From positions 3,598,501 to 3,662,500 of the forward strand of contig NC_061465.1 in the NCBI RefSeq assembly GCF_022581195.2: DNA of 64,000 nucleotides, written 5' to 3'. Every line of letters begins with the position of its first letter. The first letter of the stretch is position 1. Shown one piece after another: positions 30,985-41,686 of this stretch. The translations under genes and the position numbers were made by a program. Origin of the DNA: Helicoverpa zea (Eukaryota; Arthropoda; Insecta; Lepidoptera; Noctuidae). A model generated the notes under the pieces. It was not told where the DNA came from. It worked only from the letters and a program-made list of their open reading frames with translations, and did no database searches.

Positions 30985-33900
30985 TTATAGTAGTCCGACG
31001 CAGTAGCCCGGGCCGCTCGGCGGCGACGCCAGGACGCCGCGCCGGTCCATGCGGCAAGCGTGCTCCTCCATGCGACACGTGATCTCGAAGGCCCTTCTCA
31101 TGTTGTAGCGAGGGTCCACGGCCGACCACAGTACCTCCGCTGCGGAGCTGGCACGAGGCCATACCCTTAAAACGACAATTTTTTTTTTAAGTTCTCAATG
31201 AAGTTGGGTCATTTATTACTTCTAAAAATGTTGTTTGGTAATCATGATGGTAGCTTCAATAGGCATGCTTTGTAGCTAACGGTGTATGCATGAGTTAAAT
31301 AAAACAGCAGAAAAAAAATAAAAATTTGAAAAACCTTTCGATCTTACTTCGTTACGGCTATGTTCAAGTCGAATATTTATCTTCTCGTAGAAACGGAACA
31401 AAACATTTTATAACTTACCTGGATATAAAATTATTATCATCAACAACTTCGCCCCACATACAAGCTTCGCCACCCACAATATCGCTAAGTTTTATGCTCT
31501 TAGTTGCGGTGATGATCATCCGTCGAGGATCAACTATATAGAACTTGCTCCAGTCTTCACCGCTATCGATGTGGTCCAAGTACCAAGATGAGGAGTATAT
31601 GACCTTGTGGCCTTCTGCCAGGATCTGGGCAATCAATAGTAGTTAACCTGACTTAGGCCTACCTAATGCACCTTATAGCCAGTATTATTGGCAATCCTTA
31701 AGTTAAAGCCAGCTAATGATACCTAGAATCCATACACTTTCGAGGGGTTTGGTGAGTGAATTGAACGTTATAATTGGGATGTACCTTTGTAGAGACAAAT
31801 ATTTGTATAAGTAATCTTGCACTCGGATCTTATTTGTAGCACTTGCGAAATGTAAGTTACGCTTAAACTAATTACCTACCTCCCTGCCTACCTACACTTG
31901 ACTAACGCGGTAAGGGAACCTTAAATTCAGTAAATACTTACTCGGACCATGTCTTCAGGGCCAACAGTTTTCCAAACTTGTACGATGGCATCGCTGGGCA
32001 GTTTTACACCTTCATCGAAAACTTCCTGGAAAATATTGGAGACAATAAGTTAAAAGAGCCTTATGAATTTTCGCGATTTTTCACCAGGAGAAACTTGGAT
32101 GATAAATATGTTTTCATATTACTTACTTGCCAAACAATGGGCTTGGACTTCTGGCCTAATAATGGAAGGACATTGGTCATGAAGTAAGCGTGTAATTCGC
32201 TGGCCGAAGTCATATTGTGGTCATTCATGAATTTCATTAGATCCGGATTTGATGACCTGGAAATATAGAAAAATACATATTTTAGGGGAACTGGGAACTT
32301 TGTCCGTTTCAAAGCGTATATTTAAGCGTAGCTTTGCTGCCCATGACTAATTCAAATTCCTATTCGACACAATTTAGTTGAATCCCATAGTAATAAGCAA
32401 AGAATTTAAAAAAATATCACGCGGACTTCTTTTGTTTGAGTAACTTAATTCATTCGTTAAGCGTGAAAAAAAGGGGTAAGTAAGAGTATCTCACCAGCAC
32501 TCCAAAGCCACTTCATCACCCCCCAGATGAAAGTATTTGTCCGGGAATCGTTCCTGAACCTCTTTGAATAGATCGCCGATAAGTTTGTAGGTAACATTGT
32601 TGGTGGGGTCCATTGGCCCTAAGCCAACCATCTCGCCGTATTGATAGCATTTCGTCAAGATAGCTGGGTAAGCCACTCCCCAAGATCTTGTGTGTCCTGG
32701 TGAAAGATTGTTCTAGATTTTATATGTGCTGAAGAGTAGGTAGATCATCGATGATGATTCTGATGACTATAGAGCCTATAATTATCTCTTTAAGTGATTA
32801 AGGGGAAAAACATTATGTAGGTACAGTTACTTCTTTGTGCACATTATTACTCAACTGCAGGTGGAGTTTTCAAAGTAAACATTTCAGTATAGAAAATAAA
32901 CATTTATGTCAGGCTGTCAATATGTGCAAATATTTTGTTATCAATGGCTTGCACACCGTTAATAAAATATAAGTATGTAAGTGCATTTTCCAATGTTAAG
33001 TGTTTAGATACCTACAACTTGACATAAATCGCGCGATAAAATCAAGGCAAAGCCATCGCATCATACTTTTCTTGTATCGGTCAACGTATTGTTTATCTGA
33101 GGTCAGTCGAGAGCATATTATGGGTTATCTGAAGAGAGCAATTATAAGCAGTTAATTAATTTTATTTTACGCGAATAGAACAATGTCCTGCGAAATTAAC
33201 GGCGCTGAGTAACCGCTTTAATTATTCTTATATACACAACAGTATATACAAACAGGGTTTAAAATGTAGGAAGGCCTTCTTACTGAAATATGTACACAAA
33301 CAGGGAATAAGAACTAATTTATGCCATTAGGCTAATTGAATGCGCATAGCTACTGGGCTTTTATTATCGGACTACCTACATGTTGCGGGAATGTTTTTTT
33401 ATCAAACCCAACGAAGATTTTGCCATCGTTTTTCCCTGGAAGAGACTACTGACTGGAGACATTACGCATCCTAAAGCTGAGCTTATAGGGCGTTTATATG
33501 TCGCTGGGGAGTTTGTTGCGCCACTTCTTCTTCCCAGTAATATAACACATAATATAGGAAGTGGTGAAGGGTGGGCGTATTTTAGGCTGTCTCATGTAAT
33601 CCTGACGTCTGAAAAGCGCAGTTTTTCAGCAAATTTTGAATAAATTATTTTGATTTTGGTGTTATAGCTAATAGATAGGTGTTAAACTGCTTCCACGTTA
33701 CCTGGTACATCAAATTCTGGAAGAACTCGAATGCCCCTGTCCCTGGCGTAAGTGACGATCTGATTGATATTCGTCTTGGTGTATATCATCGAAGGGTCGT
33801 AAGCGCCTTGCTCACTGCAAGTATCATTGTCCTACTTGAAATGGATAGGTAGGTATTGTGTGTGTTCTTACTTTACTATCAATTGCGTATTGTAAGAGTT

Positions 33901-36900
33901 TTACTGTTTACTATAGATAAGGAATGATCGAGTTTATTATAAGATCATTTTTAAATTCGTAGCTGCTCGCTTCTCCGATAAGAAAGTCATAGAACTTATG
34001 GCCACTTATTTGCGGTCAGCTGATAAGCGGGCCGCTTCGCTACCATACCTTCATGACATATTTCTTTATCAGTACCAACCTCAACTGCGGGAATTTCTCG
34101 CTCTGATAAGGAAAGCTCTGGTCGTCCACTATATGCCAGTGCAAAACATTCATCTTATTCATTTCCATGGCGTCTAAGGTTTTGAGGATATTTGCTACGC
34201 TAATGTAATGCCTCGATGTGTCGATCAGGAGGCCTCGGTAGGTATATCTAGGGAAGTCGACGATCTGCGTTGTGTTTATCAGAACTTCCTGAAATGAGCG
34301 ATTAGAGTCATCGGACTGGATTATGAAAAAGCGCATTTGCAATTGCAATTGAGCGCTCACTTATTTACTTGATTGAATTTATGATGAATTCTTACTTTAT
34401 ATCCGTTAGACATGTAAAACAGTTGTGCGAAAGTCTCCATTCCTCTGAGGATGCCCCATATCGAGTCACTAGTCAGTGTTGACACCGTAGATACATTGAG
34501 ACTATCTGAAAACATGATATCCGGATTATACCAGATTACCAAACATCCTTTTAACGAAGCATGACGGGTGTCATTGAAGTAAGATGGTCTAAAGCTGACA
34601 CCATAACTTGAAAAATAAAGCTAATAAGTACCTAATAAAAAAATAAAGCTAATATACCTAGACGTGTATCGAGGCATATCAACATTATATGCTCACGCGT
34701 TGCGGTTGAGCGCAAGTCGGAAAAACAATGTTCAGGAAAATACGAGCCGTTAATCCCAAAAATATACTTACCTAGAAATAGCGCTATCCGTAACAGTGTA
34801 CTATAATTAATATTGATGTAGAAAATTGCATGTGGTAATATTTTATATAAAGCAGTAGCATGTTCATCCGGAAAATTAATAGCAGTTGAAAAATTTAATA
34901 CAATTTTGTTCAGGATCGGCAATGAATTCGTCAACTAAAAGCGCGGACGCAGTAATATTTCGCTTACATTTCTCATCCATATCTAAATGTGGGTACGCCT
35001 CGCACTGTCTTTTCAGATCTATTTGCAGTTCCTGCAAATTTCCTTTGAAGGCAGGGTCCTGGTCAATAGGTCGAGGATCGACCTGCACATACTTCCAAAT
35101 TTTCTTGGAGTGCCTCCAGGCTATGTGGTGGGTCGACCTCAATACGGCAGTGTACCGCTGTATGGCATTTTGTAATATGTCGCATGTCATTCCTTTTTCC
35201 TGCCGAAGGTAAAACCAGTTTACATCAGCTTGTTTTCATAGTCGGAGATGTGGTGTTACGAAAAAGTTTCCTTGTTTATTGATATTGTGTAGGTAAGTTG
35301 TGACAAAAATACTAGATGGGTATATTAGGGATATTTATGGGGTGTGTGTATATTACGTGGAGACTTTTGCTACCTAGGTACTTTTTAGACAAATATGTGA
35401 GTAGATAAAAATACCCCGTTTATTTACGTGAATTGACAAAGTTAGTGTTTGTTTTTTTATTGAGATTCCCGGACATGGTACGAGTGTGCATGTTCGTTTT
35501 ATTTTTTTTATTTTTATTTATTAGGAAAACTTACAGCTAGTGCAAATTTTAAATATAGATATTAGTAGAAATAAGGCCAATTACAAGTTTCCACTGATTA
35601 CATAATAGTTTGGTATTGAATCAATTCAATTTATTACACAATGTTATTAACTGTGATTCTGTTAGTTTCTGACAAATACCGAGAACCCGCAAATATAACT
35701 TGTCCAAGTTATACCTATGAGTGCATTTTGACCACCAATAATTGAGGTGAAAATCCGTGAAAACAAAAAAAAAACATTGAGCCAAATCAAAGGAATCCAG
35801 AGCTTTAAAGTCTGAAATCGCTAATCCGCCGCGAACAAGCGTGTTGATTAACGCTCATTACTTCTCTGCATGAGAAGAGTTTCTCATACGAATCAAGTTA
35901 TTAGTGGGCAGGTGGCAAGGGCGGGAAAAAAAAATTGCAAAATCGTCCTCGCCATTTACGAGCATGTCTAATATACCAATAGTAGAATACAGTATCTCTA
36001 TTTCGAGCTTCGACTTTTTATTGTTAAGTGCCTACCTCTTTGGTAACAGAACCTTGAAAGGAAATAGGTGCCTACGTATTGCAATTTCCCAGAAGCAACT
36101 GCAACTGCTGTTGTGTGCAACAGTGTAGTTATCTTTTAATTTTCACAGATTTCACAGATTTTAATTTTTACAGTCGATTATTTATTTTGAGCGTATTTTA
36201 AATAACGTGACGCAAGGAACAATGGGGGTAAATGTAATCATATAAATCAGGAATCAAGTATGGAGAAGCTGATATGCTCAAAGTAATAAGCAAACATAGG
36301 TTGAAAGTAAATTACGCGATAAAAATAATAACGGTCTTAATTGTAACAGCATTGAACAATGGATCTAGTGCCTCCCTCAATACTTACTACAATGAATGGG
36401 CGTAGGTAAATAGGTCTCGTAGTTACCTATAGTTTACTATTACAATGCATGTTCCTGTTTTATTTTATTAAATTGTTTTATCAACTACCTAATTGAAACT
36501 TATGACAATATTCATCTCAGAATATATCGGTGTCGTGGGTTAATAGTTTTGGTATCATCAAACTAATAATTAAAACCACCAAGATCATAGATATGAAAAG
36601 TCCAATGAACCAAACCAAAGCATGACAAAAAATCAATACTTTGAACAATGCAAACCGATCAGTACCCTTTACGTATTTATTTATTTAGTTAATAGGACGT
36701 TTGTATCTATCTAATTACCTACGAAAAAAGATGAAGCGTAATTAAATATATATACTTTAATTAATTATATTTTAACTTACCGAAAACTTAAAAACTGAAG
36801 GTGATAGTCTAAAATAAGTCAGTTCTTTTATTTGTTGTTGCGGTTTAGGCCATACTTCCCCTTTCGTCGGTGGAAAGGCAGGACCAGGATTGACCAGATT

Positions 36901-36957
36901 AAAACTGGCCGCAAAAAATACGCACAATGCGTTAAAAATAATTATTTGCCGCAACAT
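30985..36957 (-). CDS. Lysosomal-type beta-N-acetylhexosaminidase (GH20, HEXA/HEXB-like)
   Basis: Removes terminal beta-linked GlcNAc/GalNAc from glycoconjugates or chitin fragments in lysosomes or outside the cell. Exons, 5' to 3' on the minus strand: 36957-36781, 35199-34902, 34505-34396, 34288-34080, 33814-33702, 32696-32495, 32256-32127, 32025-31942, 31624-31419, 31165-30985; all join in phase to 569 residues, close to human HEXB. A signal peptide spans about 1-20 (MLRQIIIFNALCVFF). An N-terminal GH20b-type domain is followed by the barrel: YRGLLIDTSRHY (about 212-223), HWHIVDDQSFP (245-255), RVLPEFDVPGH (294-304). Catalytic HLGGDE gives D363-E364. Also visible are SSSWYLD and GGEACMWGE. 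The exon 2 donor (ATT/GTATTA) is weak but is the only one that keeps frame. The C-terminal cassette used here can be exchanged with the distal pair. Confidence 0.93.
33470..33660 (+). repeat. Interspersed repeat with TTCTTCCCAG motif
   Basis: GCTGGGGAGTTTGTTGCGCC, then ACTTCTTCTTCCCAG, a GGAAGTGGT block and a TTGAATAAA-TTTTGATTTT end. The same order recurs, more worn, at 43610-43765 in the TBCEL intron. Probably a LINE 3' tail. It lies between hexosaminidase exons 5 and 6. Confidence 0.65.
35200..36780 (-). other. Hexosaminidase intron 1
   Basis: 1.6 kb of AT-rich DNA. I see no exon, RNA gene or clear repeat here. Confidence 0.6.
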
Positions 36958-37507
36958 TTTCGCGGCAAAAGCGCGGGTTTTCCGTACGACCCGATTGACA
37001 GTCCGGAGTAAACTGATAATCAAAAAGGGTATTTGTCATTTTATAATCCATAGACTGATAAGAAAACAAAATATGAATAATTAACTTTTATAGATATCGT
37101 GTAAGTTAATGAGACGGTTATAACCAAACTAAACTCATAAATGTTACAAATTGTGGCTTGAGTCAGCCTTATCGGGATAATGATCATTTGGCTCACAGAT
37201 TTGACTAGACTGGGTATCTAGGAACGACACCGCAGTTTTTGTATTCTAAGCACTAAAATAATTAAAGATTTAACTTGGAATACAAAAACCGTGTGTCTCT
37301 TAATATCTATTTAAGTGAACAGCACTAGTCATAAAAAAAAATATGTTGACACTAGAATAAAATTTGACAATTGACGTTGACAACCGAAGAGCAGTAATCC
37401 CATCGAAGTAATCCATCCGGAATGGAGGGAAATGAAAAGTGGAAAAAGAGTGGAGGAAATAATTTAGTTTTCTCTAATAAAAATAACTACATCTACATGC
37501 TTCTAAT
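36958..37507. promoter_or_regulatory. Shared divergent promoter region, hexosaminidase and REV1
   Basis: The two start codons face away from each other, 550 bases apart. Towards REV1 lies TTTGACAATTGACGTTGACA (37363-37382), a dense set of TTGAC words also found upstream of the CENP-M-like gene. No obvious TATA box was found. A bidirectional promoter is likely from spacing alone. Confidence 0.5.
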
Positions 37508-40333
37508 ATGAGTCGCCGCGAAAGAAAATTTCCTGATAATGGCTTTGAAGCCTGGGGTGGCTATATGCAAGCTAAAATTGCAAAATTGGAAGAACAGTTT
37601 AGTGCAAAAGCTGGGAAAGAAGAAACGCTTTCCAATATATTTAACGGTGTAAGTATTTATGTGAATGGATTTACAATACCGTCAGCAGATGAACTGAAAG
37701 TACTTATGACTAAACATGGCGGGATCTATCACACATATCAGAAAAGTGATGATTTCATAATAGCCTCCAACTTACCCGACACCAAAGTAAAAAATATGTC
37801 TCTCGTTAAAATCGTGAAACCTGAATGGATAACAGAGAGCATTGCATCCAATCGCTTATTAGATTACCGAGATTATTTGCTGTATAAAAACTCTAGAACT
37901 CAAAAACAGCTTAATTTTAAAAAGGTAATTAAAAATAATGAATCAGACAGTGAAGTCAAATTTTCTGTCAATGAGAACGAAACCTGTTTAGTTGCAAAGG
38001 AAACAAATGAGAGTAATGTGGATTCGAGGATAACAGAACCTGAGCCTATTCAAATTTGGGAAAGTAATTCTTTTACTAATGACACAGCTGGTCCATCAAT
38101 TTCAAATATCATAAGAGAAATTAAAGCAGATAACTCATATGGGCAGGATTCTATACAAGTGAAGCAAAATCAGGGCACCATAACAAAAACAGCTGCAGAC
38201 CCAAACTTTATTTCAGAATTTTATAATAATTCACGGCTACATCACATATCTCAATTGGGTGCATGCTTTAAACAACATGTTAACGATTTAAGAGAATCCA
38301 GCAACTTCACATTCCCTGTGCGTGAAGAACTAAAGAGAAACATATTATCAGCAAACAATTTCAATAATTCAAGTCAGTTGAAGTTTGAGAAAAATAAAGT
38401 TATAATGCACATTGACATGGACTGCTTTTTTGTATCTGTGGGCTTAAGGAACAGACCTGATCTTAGAGGCAAACCTGTAGCTGTAACACATTCCAAGGGA
38501 GGGCAGGCCAGACCAAAGAGGCCTGGTGTAGATAGAAATGTTGAATTTGGTCTTTACAAACAGAAGCAAATCAAAAAAATAGGTAAAGCAGCTGGACGAT
38601 CTGAAGATGAGATTGTATTTGAGAGTAGAGTTGATAACATTGCTGATGAAGATGAAAAATATGGCTCTATGAGTGAGATAGCATCATGTTCATATGAAGC
38701 TCGAGCAAAAGGTATAGGTAATGGCATGTTTATGGGTGCTGCATTGCGATTGTGTCCTGATTTACAGACCATACCCTATGACTTTGAGGGCTATAAGGAA
38801 GTTGCATATACTTTGTACAATACTATAGCCCAATATACTTTAGATATAGAGGCTGTGTCATGTGATGAGATGTATGTAGATTGTACAGAACTATTGGCAG
38901 ATATGGATATTAGTGTGCAAAGTTTTGCAACGTTATTAAGAGAAGAGATAAAGCGTAAAACAGGTTGCCCATGCTCTACAGGGTTCGGTGGTAACCGGTT
39001 ACAGGCTAGATTAGCCACAAAAAAGGCCAAACCAGATGGACAATATTTCCTTACTGAAGATCTTGTAGAAGAGTTTATGTTTGAAATAAAACTTAGAGAA
39101 TTACCTGGTGTTGGCAGACAGACATCTACCAAATTGGAATCACTAGGTCATGTCACTTGTGGATCACTGCAGAGTTTATCATTGGCTACATTAAAAAGTC
39201 AGCTGGGAAATAAAACGGGGGCACAACTATTTGATCAATGTCGTGGGCGAGATCCAAATCCTTTATCTTTTTATACAGTAAGGAAATCAGTTTCAGCTGA
39301 AGTCAACTATGGAATAAGATTTGAAAATAATAATCAGTGTATAGAATTTTTAAAACAATTGTCAGCTGAAGTACACTCAAGGATGCAGCAGTTTAAAGTT
39401 TTAGGTAAATGTATTACTTTGAAACTAATGGTCCGAGATGAAGAAGCTCCTGTAGAAACAGCAAAATTCCTGGGTCATGGCTTTTGCAATGTTATAAATA
39501 AATCAACTTCACTGTCTAATGCTACAAATGATCTTGAAGTTATAACTAAAGAAGTGCTTTCAATATGTAAAAAGCAAAATATAGATCCAAAGGAAATGAG
39601 AGGCATTGGAATCCAAATGACTAAATTAGAGCCCATCAATAGTAAACCAACGAAAGGAGCAATTAATAAATTTTTATCTAGCAACAAAACTGTTAAAAAA
39701 GAGTCAAAGCCAGACCCTGAACTATTTCATTTAAAATCTGAACTTCCAGCAAATACTGGTTCAATGGCATTTCAAGCACCTGAAGGTTCTAAGAAGAAAA
39801 TAAATTCACCTGTTAAATTCAAAATAACTACATCACTAAAGAAGTCTCCTACACCTGCAATAAAATCACCTGTGAAAAAAAGAGGCAGACCTCCAAAAAG
39901 TTTAAAATTGCCACAATCAACTGCAAGTATTAAAATGAGTAAATATCTTCAGGGGCAGAATGCTACCAGAGACTTACCATACAAGAATCCAATGATAAAA
40001 GATGATAAAACACCCATAGAAGTACCAATAAAAAGGGAGAAGTCTAAAGGACTAATAGGTCTTCCCTGGGACAGAGTAAGAGAGATGTTAAGAGCATGGC
40101 TGGAAAGTGAACAGACCCCACTGCAATGTGACATTGATATGATTGTGGCTTATTTACAGGAAATGGTTGTAGACAGAAATATAGAGAAACTGTTTATTTT
40201 AATGAATTTCCTTAGAAGAAGAACTAGAGAATTGAGAATAAGTGAGTGGTTGGATGCTTATGATAAAATATGTGAACAAGTACAAAATGCTATGTTAACT
40301 GTGTATGGCAAGAGGCTCTTTATCTCTGATTAG
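37508..40333 (+). CDS. REV1: DNA repair protein REV1 (Y-family deoxycytidyl transferase)
   Basis: Scaffold and dCMP transferase in translesion synthesis with DNA polymerase zeta, acting in the nucleus. A single unbroken exon of 941 residues starts at ATG 37508 (MSRRERKFPD). Domains: BRCT about 42-126 (GVSIYVNG to PEWITESI); N-digit SRLHHIS, whose R243 matches the arginine that pairs with incoming dCTP; polymerase core from VIMHIDMDCFF (D303) through SCDEMYVD (D453, E454); an insert at about 330-388 as in animal REV1; helix-hairpin-like LPGVGRQTS (532-540); little finger to about 706; C-terminal polymerase-binding domain about 848-941. Unusual points: an AT-hook KRGRPPK (791-797) flanked by two SPVK motifs, and no recognisable LPxDI ubiquitin-binding motif in the linker. 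Being intronless contrasts with its intron-rich neighbours. Confidence 0.96.
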   Translation: MSRRERKFPDNGFEAWGGYMQAKIAKLEEQFSAKAGKEETLSNIFNGVSIYVNGFTIPSADELKVLMTKHGGIYHTYQKSDDFIIASNLPDTKVKNMSLVKIVKPEWITESIASNRLLDYRDYLLYKNSRTQKQLNFKKVIKNNESDSEVKFSVNENETCLVAKETNESNVDSRITEPEPIQIWESNSFTNDTAGPSISNIIREIKADNSYGQDSIQVKQNQGTITKTAADPNFISEFYNNSRLHHISQLGACFKQHVNDLRESSNFTFPVREELKRNILSANNFNNSSQLKFEKNKVIMHIDMDCFFVSVGLRNRPDLRGKPVAVTHSKGGQARPKRPGVDRNVEFGLYKQKQIKKIGKAAGRSEDEIVFESRVDNIADEDEKYGSMSEIASCSYEARAKGIGNGMFMGAALRLCPDLQTIPYDFEGYKEVAYTLYNTIAQYTLDIEAVSCDEMYVDCTELLADMDISVQSFATLLREEIKRKTGCPCSTGFGGNRLQARLATKKAKPDGQYFLTEDLVEEFMFEIKLRELPGVGRQTSTKLESLGHVTCGSLQSLSLATLKSQLGNKTGAQLFDQCRGRDPNPLSFYTVRKSVSAEVNYGIRFENNNQCIEFLKQLSAEVHSRMQQFKVLGKCITLKLMVRDEEAPVETAKFLGHGFCNVINKSTSLSNATNDLEVITKEVLSICKKQNIDPKEMRGIGIQMTKLEPINSKPTKGAINKFLSSNKTVKKESKPDPELFHLKSELPANTGSMAFQAPEGSKKKINSPVKFKITTSLKKSPTPAIKSPVKKRGRPPKSLKLPQSTASIKMSKYLQGQNATRDLPYKNPMIKDDKTPIEVPIKREKSKGLIGLPWDRVREMLRAWLESEQTPLQCDIDMIVAYLQEMVVDRNIEKLFILMNFLRRRTRELRISEWLDAYDKICEQVQNAMLTVYGKRLFISD

Positions 40334-40362
40334 GCTTTTTATCTCATCCCTGTGGAACTTCT

Positions 40363-40475
40363 CCTTGTAACTAAAATATAGCCAGGGATTGTGTAGCTTC
40401 CCAACATTAAGAATTTTCAAATCGGTTGAGTGGTTTAGCAAGCCTTTTAATGCAAACAAACTTTCAAGTAATTCC
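40363..40475 (+). repeat. Interspersed-repeat fragment in the REV1 3' UTR
   Basis: TAGCTTCCCAACATTAAGAA, TTTTCAAATCGGTTGAGTGG and a CAAACAAAC end match the tail of the 1161-1312 repeat. It starts about 30 bases after the REV1 stop, so the transcript should contain it. Confidence 0.55.
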
Positions 40476-40554
40476 TTTTTATTATAATATCAGAATAGAA
40501 TAGGATTAAAATTAAGGAAAACGTTTTTGTTAATATTTGTCTGTGATACTATTA

Positions 40555-40587
40555 AATAAAACCATAATTTTGATACAATTATTTATT
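40555..40587. terminator. Back-to-back poly(A) signals of REV1 and TBCEL
   Basis: AATAAA at 40555-40560 serves REV1 on the plus strand. TTTATT at 40582-40587 reads AATAAA on the minus strand for TBCEL. With cleavage 10-30 bases downstream of each, the two mRNAs would overlap at their 3' ends or nearly touch. Confidence 0.65.
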
Positions 40588-41686
40588 TTTCATTTTGATA
40601 CTATTTTCTAAGTCTATAAAGGGATAAAATTAAAAATGTCACTACATTAATTTTGTTTCCAACGAAATTATCACAATTATAACCCAGGGCTGGTGCAAAA
40701 ATGCTAATGCAAATGTAAAAATTGTAGTTTAAATGTTCAAAAAATTTGGCAGCTGCAGAATTGAATTTCTAAATTGAATAATTTCTTTGGCACTAAAAGT
40801 ACCAAAAAGACTAAAACAAAAACAAAATACTAGTTATTTTTTCACATTATAATCCCAAACCGTTTTAGGATTAAATCTAAAAGACACAATAGGTGTATAT
40901 TTCATAATTCGAAATGGCAGTTAGTATCACTTAAATGTTAAAAGCACTTTTACAACACCCAGTAATATTCGAAAGATAGATGCTGTGTATAAAGCACTAT
41001 ACAGATAAATATGCAAAAATAATGTCACATAATATTATGTAGTTCAATCTCAGATTTTGTAATCTAAAATTTATTATCACAGTTGCTTATTGCAAACAAA
41101 CAAAGGCATGTTTACTTGTCAAAACAGCGATCATAATTTACTCTTTAATTTTGTAATAAAAATAATCCATGATTCAGAGCAATGTAAGGTAATGTTGTAA
41201 TTGTGCTATTAAAAAATATATAATTATGTAAATAAAATAGTTTTATCAAGCTCAAAACTTGCGATAATTCTTAAAACTAAATGCTTTGTGACAACCGTTG
41301 ATATTTTCTACTATTATAATACTTTGCGATCGATATCACTTCTAAAATAATCCACATGGAGAAAACAGAAACAATTTCTTACAAAAAATATAACTAAACT
41401 CAATACATGTTACATCAACGTTAGTAAGACGAACAGTAGCACGAAAATACATAATGAAATGGCATTTGTAGGCAAAAAAATATCACTTATTACAATGTCA
41501 GTTGCATCTCTCGTAACTTTGTAAAATATGTACTGTATTTTCTAATGTTAGAAAAAATATTAAGTTATATCGAATACACGTTCCAAAGACTGGCCTTACC
41601 TCAGTCTTAGTTCCTCAAAGAAGGTAACGTATAAGTAGGTAGTACATTTGGTAGAAATGCCTCCGACATGTAGTGCGTCGCTCGTC
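40588..41686 (-). other. TBCEL: TBCEL 3' UTR
   Basis: 1.1 kb between the TBCEL stop (41687-41689) and its likely poly(A) signal. AT-rich; no repeat or RNA gene recognised. Confidence 0.6.
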
